64,000 bases of DNA. Source: Rhodobacteraceae bacterium XHP0102 (GTDB taxonomy: Bacteria; Pseudomonadota; Alphaproteobacteria; Rhodobacterales; Rhodobacteraceae). Under the pieces are notes generated by a model. That model was not told where the DNA came from. It did not search any database and was given only the letters and a program-made list of their open reading frames with translations. Shown here piece by piece: positions 61,064 to 64,000 of the stretch (its first letter is position 1; the number at the start of each line of letters is the position of its first letter). A program made the position numbers and the translations under genes. The DNA lies in NCBI GenBank assembly GCA_025751475.1, contig JAOWLD010000001.1:558001-622000 (forward strand), given 5' to 3'.

Positions 61064-61654
61064 GTGCAGATAACATCAAGGGCAGCATCGCAAGATGACA
61101 AGCTGATGGCCCGCTTTGCCAAGGGCGATGCGGGGGCTGCGCGGGATTTGGCCGCAGGACATTTGCCGCGTATCTTGTCCCACGCGCGGCGTGTCTTAGG
61201 CGATCAAGCCGAGGCGGAGGATGTGGCGCAAGAGGTGATGCTGCGCCTGTGGCGCATCGCGCCAGACTGGCAGCCCGGGCGTGCCAAACTCAGCACTTGG
61301 GCCTATCAGGTGACGGCCAATCTTTGCTTGGATCGTTTGCGTAAATCGAACCGCGGCACAATTCCAAACGCGGATACGGAGGCGGTGGAGCGGGCCGAAG
61401 ATCAAGGTGCGTCCGTGCCCGCGCGAATGATGCAAAAAGCGCGGATGGATGCCCTCGACCGTGCGCTTGCGACATTGCCCGAACGTCAAAGACAGGCGGT
61501 GGTGTTGCGCCATATCGAGGGGCTGTCCAATGCTGAGATTGCCCATATTTTGGACATAACCATCGAGGCGGTTGAAAGTTTGACGGCACGCGGCAAACGC
61601 GGCTTGAGTGCCGCTTTGGCCCATGAGAAGGAGGCGTTAAGCTATGCGCAATGA
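61064..61654 (+). CDS. ECF-type RNA polymerase sigma factor
   Basis: About 196 residues from GTG 61064, which has AAGAGG 5 bases upstream; ATG 61031 is an alternative. Region 2: ARRVLGDQAEAEDVAQEVMLRLW and STWAYQVTANLCLDRLRK; region 4: LPERQRQAVVLRHIEGLSNAEI and DITIEAVESLTARGKRGL. It overlaps the next gene, a small membrane protein, by 11 bp, as expected for a sigma/anti-sigma pair. Regulon unknown. Confidence 0.92.
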   Translation: MQITSRAASQDDKLMARFAKGDAGAARDLAAGHLPRILSHARRVLGDQAEAEDVAQEVMLRLWRIAPDWQPGRAKLSTWAYQVTANLCLDRLRKSNRGTIPNADTEAVERAEDQGASVPARMMQKARMDALDRALATLPERQRQAVVLRHIEGLSNAEIAHILDITIEAVESLTARGKRGLSAALAHEKEALSYAQ

Positions 61655-61994
61655 ACCACAGGATCATGTCCTTGACGCGCTGTTCGCGGAGGCGCGCGCG
61701 CAGACCCGGCCCAGTGATGCCTTGATGGCACGTGTCTTGGCAGATGCGGCTGTGATGGCCCCCGTTCGCAGAACCCGACACCCCATATCCGATTGGGTGG
61801 ATCAGGTGTTTGGAGGCTGGTCGGTGGTATCTGGCGCTGCGATTGCGGGTGCAGCAGGGCTTGTCTTTGGGGCAGGGCTGACCGTGATGAACCCCGATTT
61901 CAGCCTGAGCTTGCAACAGGCCAGCGGCCTGAGCGCAGGCGCTTTGGTCGATTATGGCGATCCATGGGCCTTGGCCGCATTGGGAGATGAATGA
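61644..61994 (+). CDS. small single-helix membrane protein, possible anti-sigma factor
   Basis: 116 residues. Cytoplasmic N-terminus of ~55 residues (LDALFAEARAQTRPSDALMARVLADA), one membrane helix (GAAIAGAAGLVFGAGLTVM, about 62-80) and a short outer tail. It lacks the HxxxCxxC zinc motif of classical ZAS anti-sigma factors. Position (overlapping the sigma gene by 11 bp and the next gene by 4) argues for a regulatory partner. Function inferred from context only. Confidence 0.75.
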   Translation: MRNEPQDHVLDALFAEARAQTRPSDALMARVLADAAVMAPVRRTRHPISDWVDQVFGGWSVVSGAAIAGAAGLVFGAGLTVMNPDFSLSLQQASGLSAGALVDYGDPWALAALGDE

Positions 61995-62482
61995 TGGATA
62001 AGGTGACACATACCCCGCAAACGGGCACGCCGCGGGCTATGAAAATCGTGCTTGGCCTGTCCTTGGGGCTTAACTTGGCCATTGCAGGGTTGGTCTTGGG
62101 CGGGGTGATTTTGCACAAAATCCCCAATGATGGCGACAGGATTGGTCCAAGCGAACGGATCATCGCATTGCGCAGTTTGGGGCCATTGGCGGGCGCGCTG
62201 TCGCGCGATGAGGCGCGCGGCTTGATCAATCAAATTGGCGGGCGCGCCGCCCTGCTGGAGGCGCGGCGTGGGATCACGGCGGGCAATCGCCAAATCGAAA
62301 CGGCATTGCGCAGCGACCCTTTCCTGCCCGATGCCATGATGGAGGCTTTGGCACGGCAGCGCGGGTATCTGACGGAGCTGCAAAACAGCGGTCATCGCGC
62401 TTTGGTTGATTTAATTGCCGATATGCCCCCCGAACGGCGCATGGAATTGGCGGATGCCTTGGCAAAACGCAGCCGCCGCTGA
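61991..62482 (+). CDS. periplasmic heavy-metal sensor (CnrX/Spy-like) protein
   Basis: 163 residues. N-terminal membrane anchor (KIVLGLSLGLNLAIAGLVLG, about 17-38) then a four-helix periplasmic domain: SRDEARGLINQIGGRAALLEARRG and a late DLIADMPPERRMELADAL, like the LTxxQ-type metal-resistance proteins. Few His or Met residues are present for metal binding. Overlaps the preceding gene (ATGA). Together with the EF-hand, sigma and single-helix genes it looks like an envelope-sensing cluster. Confidence 0.8.
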   Translation: MMDKVTHTPQTGTPRAMKIVLGLSLGLNLAIAGLVLGGVILHKIPNDGDRIGPSERIIALRSLGPLAGALSRDEARGLINQIGGRAALLEARRGITAGNRQIETALRSDPFLPDAMMEALARQRGYLTELQNSGHRALVDLIADMPPERRMELADALAKRSRR

Positions 62483-62497
62483 CAGGGAGAATGGCGC

Positions 62498-64000
62498 TCA
62501 GAGATCCGCGCTCATCCCTGCGGATTGCAATTCGACAAGGCGGGCGTAAATCCCGCCTTTTTGCATGAGGCTGTCGTGATTGCCCTCTTCGACCACACGC
62601 CCTTTATCCATGACCACAATCTTGTCGGCATCGCGGATAGTGGACAGGCGATGCGCAATCACCAATGTCGTCCGCCCCTCAGAGAGGCGCGACAAGGCCG
62701 CCTGCACCAGTTTTTCTGACTGGGTGTCCAGCGCCGAGGTCGGCTCGTCCAGAAGCAGGATCGGCGCGTCTTTGAGCATGGCGCGGGCAATGGCCACGCG
62801 TTGCCTCTGGCCTCCCGATAGGGATGATCCGCGCGGGCCAACGGGTGTTTGCAACCCGTGGGGAAGGTTCTGCGCAAATTCGATGACCGCCGCATTTTCC
62901 GCGGCACGGGTGACATCCGCGCCATCGGCCTTGAGGCGGCCCATGCGGATATTGTCCTCGATGCTTTCGTCAAACAGCGCTGTATCCTGACCGACCACGG
63001 CGATCATATCGCGCAAGGCTGCAAGATCAACTTCGGTGGTGGCAGTGCCGCCCACGCATACCTTGCCCGAGACGGGGTCAATCAACCGTGTCAGCAACGC
63101 GAAAAGCGTGGTTTTGCCTGCACCCGAGGGGCCAACAATCGCGGTGGTCTGGCCCTCTTTTGCGGTAAAGCTGAGGTTGTGGAGGATTTGGTTTTCACCA
63201 TAGGCGAAATCGACATTTTCAAACTGAATGTCGCCTGCATTTAAGGCGGATGGCTTCGCGGGGCTGAGAACCGTGGGGCGCAGGTCCAACATCGAATAAA
63301 TCCGCTCCAGTGATGCAGCCGCCGCTTGCAGACTGCCCGCAATATTCGACAGGCGCTTGAGCGGATCGAACATCAAGGACAGCGCGGTGATAAAGGACAT
63401 GAAATCACCGACCGATTTTTCGCCCGTTACGATGGCCGATGCCCCGAAGAGCGTAACGGATACAAAGCCAATGCCAGACATCAAATCGATCAGCGAGGGG
63501 TTCGCTGATTGCCCCGCGCTTGAACGGATTTGTTGCTTTAAATACTGTTTCACGCTGCGCTCGAATCGCCCGCGCTCATGCGCTTCGAGGCGGTTGACCT
63601 TGATCGACTGGATGCCGTGAAACATCTCATCGAGGCGCGTGGTCAAGGTTGCCGCTGCCTCGCGCGCAGCAAATGCGGTGCGGCGGATCTGCTTGAGCAG
63701 CAAGGTCATCGGAATGACCATCATGGGCAAGCCGATCAAGGCCACAAGTGACCATTGCCAATCGTTTGAGAACATCACGAAAGACAGCGCAAGAAGCGAT
63801 ACGAGATCACGCCCAAAGGACAACAGAACACTGGTCGCCGCGGATTGGAGTGTTTGGCTGTCGCCGCGCACGCGTTCAATTAACTCGCCAGGGGGGTGGC
63901 GGGTGAACACCGCCCCATCCAATGTCAACAAATGTTCCACAAGGCGGGTTTGCAGTTCTGTGGTCACCTTAAGGCCAAGGGCCGACATGATCACCCGTTG
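62498..64000 (-). CDS. ABC exporter, membrane-ATPase fusion (MsbA-like), 5' end outside window
   Basis: 501 residues visible; the frame is open to the window edge, so the first one or two membrane helices are missing. Membrane part through about residue 235, with the coupling region FTRHPPGELIERVRGD and LDEMFHGIQSIKVNRLEAHE. ATPase: Walker A GPSGAGKTT, Q-loop VVGQDTALF, signature LSGGQRQRVAIARA, Walker B ILLLDEPTSALD, switch His in VIAHRLSTIRDA. Resembles lipid A/phospholipid flippases, but substrate is not fixed. Its stop is 16 bp from the converging metal-sensor gene. Confidence 0.93.
   Translation of the reverse strand, partial: QRVIMSALGLKVTTELQTRLVEHLLTLDGAVFTRHPPGELIERVRGDSQTLQSAATSVLLSFGRDLVSLLALSFVMFSNDWQWSLVALIGLPMMVIPMTLLLKQIRRTAFAAREAAATLTTRLDEMFHGIQSIKVNRLEAHERGRFERSVKQYLKQQIRSSAGQSANPSLIDLMSGIGFVSVTLFGASAIVTGEKSVGDFMSFITALSLMFDPLKRLSNIAGSLQAAAASLERIYSMLDLRPTVLSPAKPSALNAGDIQFENVDFAYGENQILHNLSFTAKEGQTTAIVGPSGAGKTTLFALLTRLIDPVSGKVCVGGTATTEVDLAALRDMIAVVGQDTALFDESIEDNIRMGRLKADGADVTRAAENAAVIEFAQNLPHGLQTPVGPRGSSLSGGQRQRVAIARAMLKDAPILLLDEPTSALDTQSEKLVQAALSRLSEGRTTLVIAHRLSTIRDADKIVVMDKGRVVEEGNHDSLMQKGGIYARLVELQSAGMSADL

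Noticed and set aside
1-64000. tRNA or rRNA genes, CRISPR arrays, transposases, integrases, prophage
   Set aside because: All intergenic stretches were read; none showed a cloverleaf with TTCGA-type loop, regular spaced repeats, or mobile-element proteins.

Overview
The window is a gene-dense, GC-rich chromosomal segment from an alphaproteobacterium, most likely a member of the Rhodobacteraceae (Roseobacter/Rhodobacter group). The assignment rests on family-typical genes and gene orders recognised by eye: hypothetical-glyS-ppdK; NDUFA12-mlaD-DUF2155 facing aat-accC-accB; a PUA-type RNA methyltransferase overlapping a PIN-domain gene; a one-cysteine DksA; and a SAM-II riboswitch in front of metZ. 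I see no rRNA, tRNA, CRISPR array, insertion sequence or prophage.

Layout. 1-12.7 kb: end of a small hypothetical gene, glyS, a divergent pyruvate phosphate dikinase, a periplasmic cell-wall hydrolase, folB-folP-glmM (folate and peptidoglycan precursors), mgtE, and a converging gene fusing a PilM/GspL-like half to a GspC/PilP-like half. 12.7-14.34 kb: a short AT-rich islet with a four-helix membrane protein, a winged-helix regulator, repeats and a candidate structured RNA ending in a strong bidirectional terminator. 14.35-21.9 kb: metY, NDUFA12, mlaD, a DUF2155 gene, aat, accC-accB, a class III aminotransferase and a small lipoprotein. 22-26.9 kb: a regulatory module (ScfR/DUF2083-type XRE regulator with a palindromic site at its own start, single-domain response regulator, small two-helix protein, symporter-histidine kinase fusion). 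27-35.9 kb: a SpoA (FliM/FliN-like) protein without flagellar neighbours, small proteins, lipoproteins, the methyltransferase/PIN pair, an M48 peptidase, a DUF2927/TPR lipoprotein, a GNAT enzyme, dksA and a flavin monooxygenase.

35.8-39.9 kb holds the four-gene Anbu cluster (circularly permuted ATP-grasp, alpha-E, transglutaminase, Anbu N-terminal-nucleophile peptidase). 40-41.3 kb: dtd and a sugar kinase. 41.4-46.8 kb is a compact minus-strand operon: a 29-residue membrane peptide, XpaC, TelA, a second DUF2927 lipoprotein, an SPFH/GYF protein and a zinc-ribbon membrane protein. This is the best candidate in the window for an incompletely described system. 47-64 kb: metZ under a SAM-II riboswitch, folE2, trkH, an HI0933-type flavoprotein with a J-domain protein, bolA, gatB, a lytic transglycosylase-like lipoprotein coupled to a DUF1624 acyltransferase, pepN, a NUDIX hydrolase, a DUF983 protein, an EF-hand/ECF sigma/CnrX-like cluster, and the 3' part of an MsbA-type ABC exporter that runs off the window.

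Functional threads: one-carbon/folate supply (folB, folP, folE2), sulfur assimilation (metY, metZ), fatty-acid initiation (accB, accC), envelope maintenance (mlaD, glmM, cell-wall hydrolases, ABC exporter), translation quality (glyS, gatB, dtd, aat), and two predicted stress or peptide-modification operons whose biochemistry is largely unknown. All functions are inferred from sequence motifs and remembered family knowledge; no database search was run.
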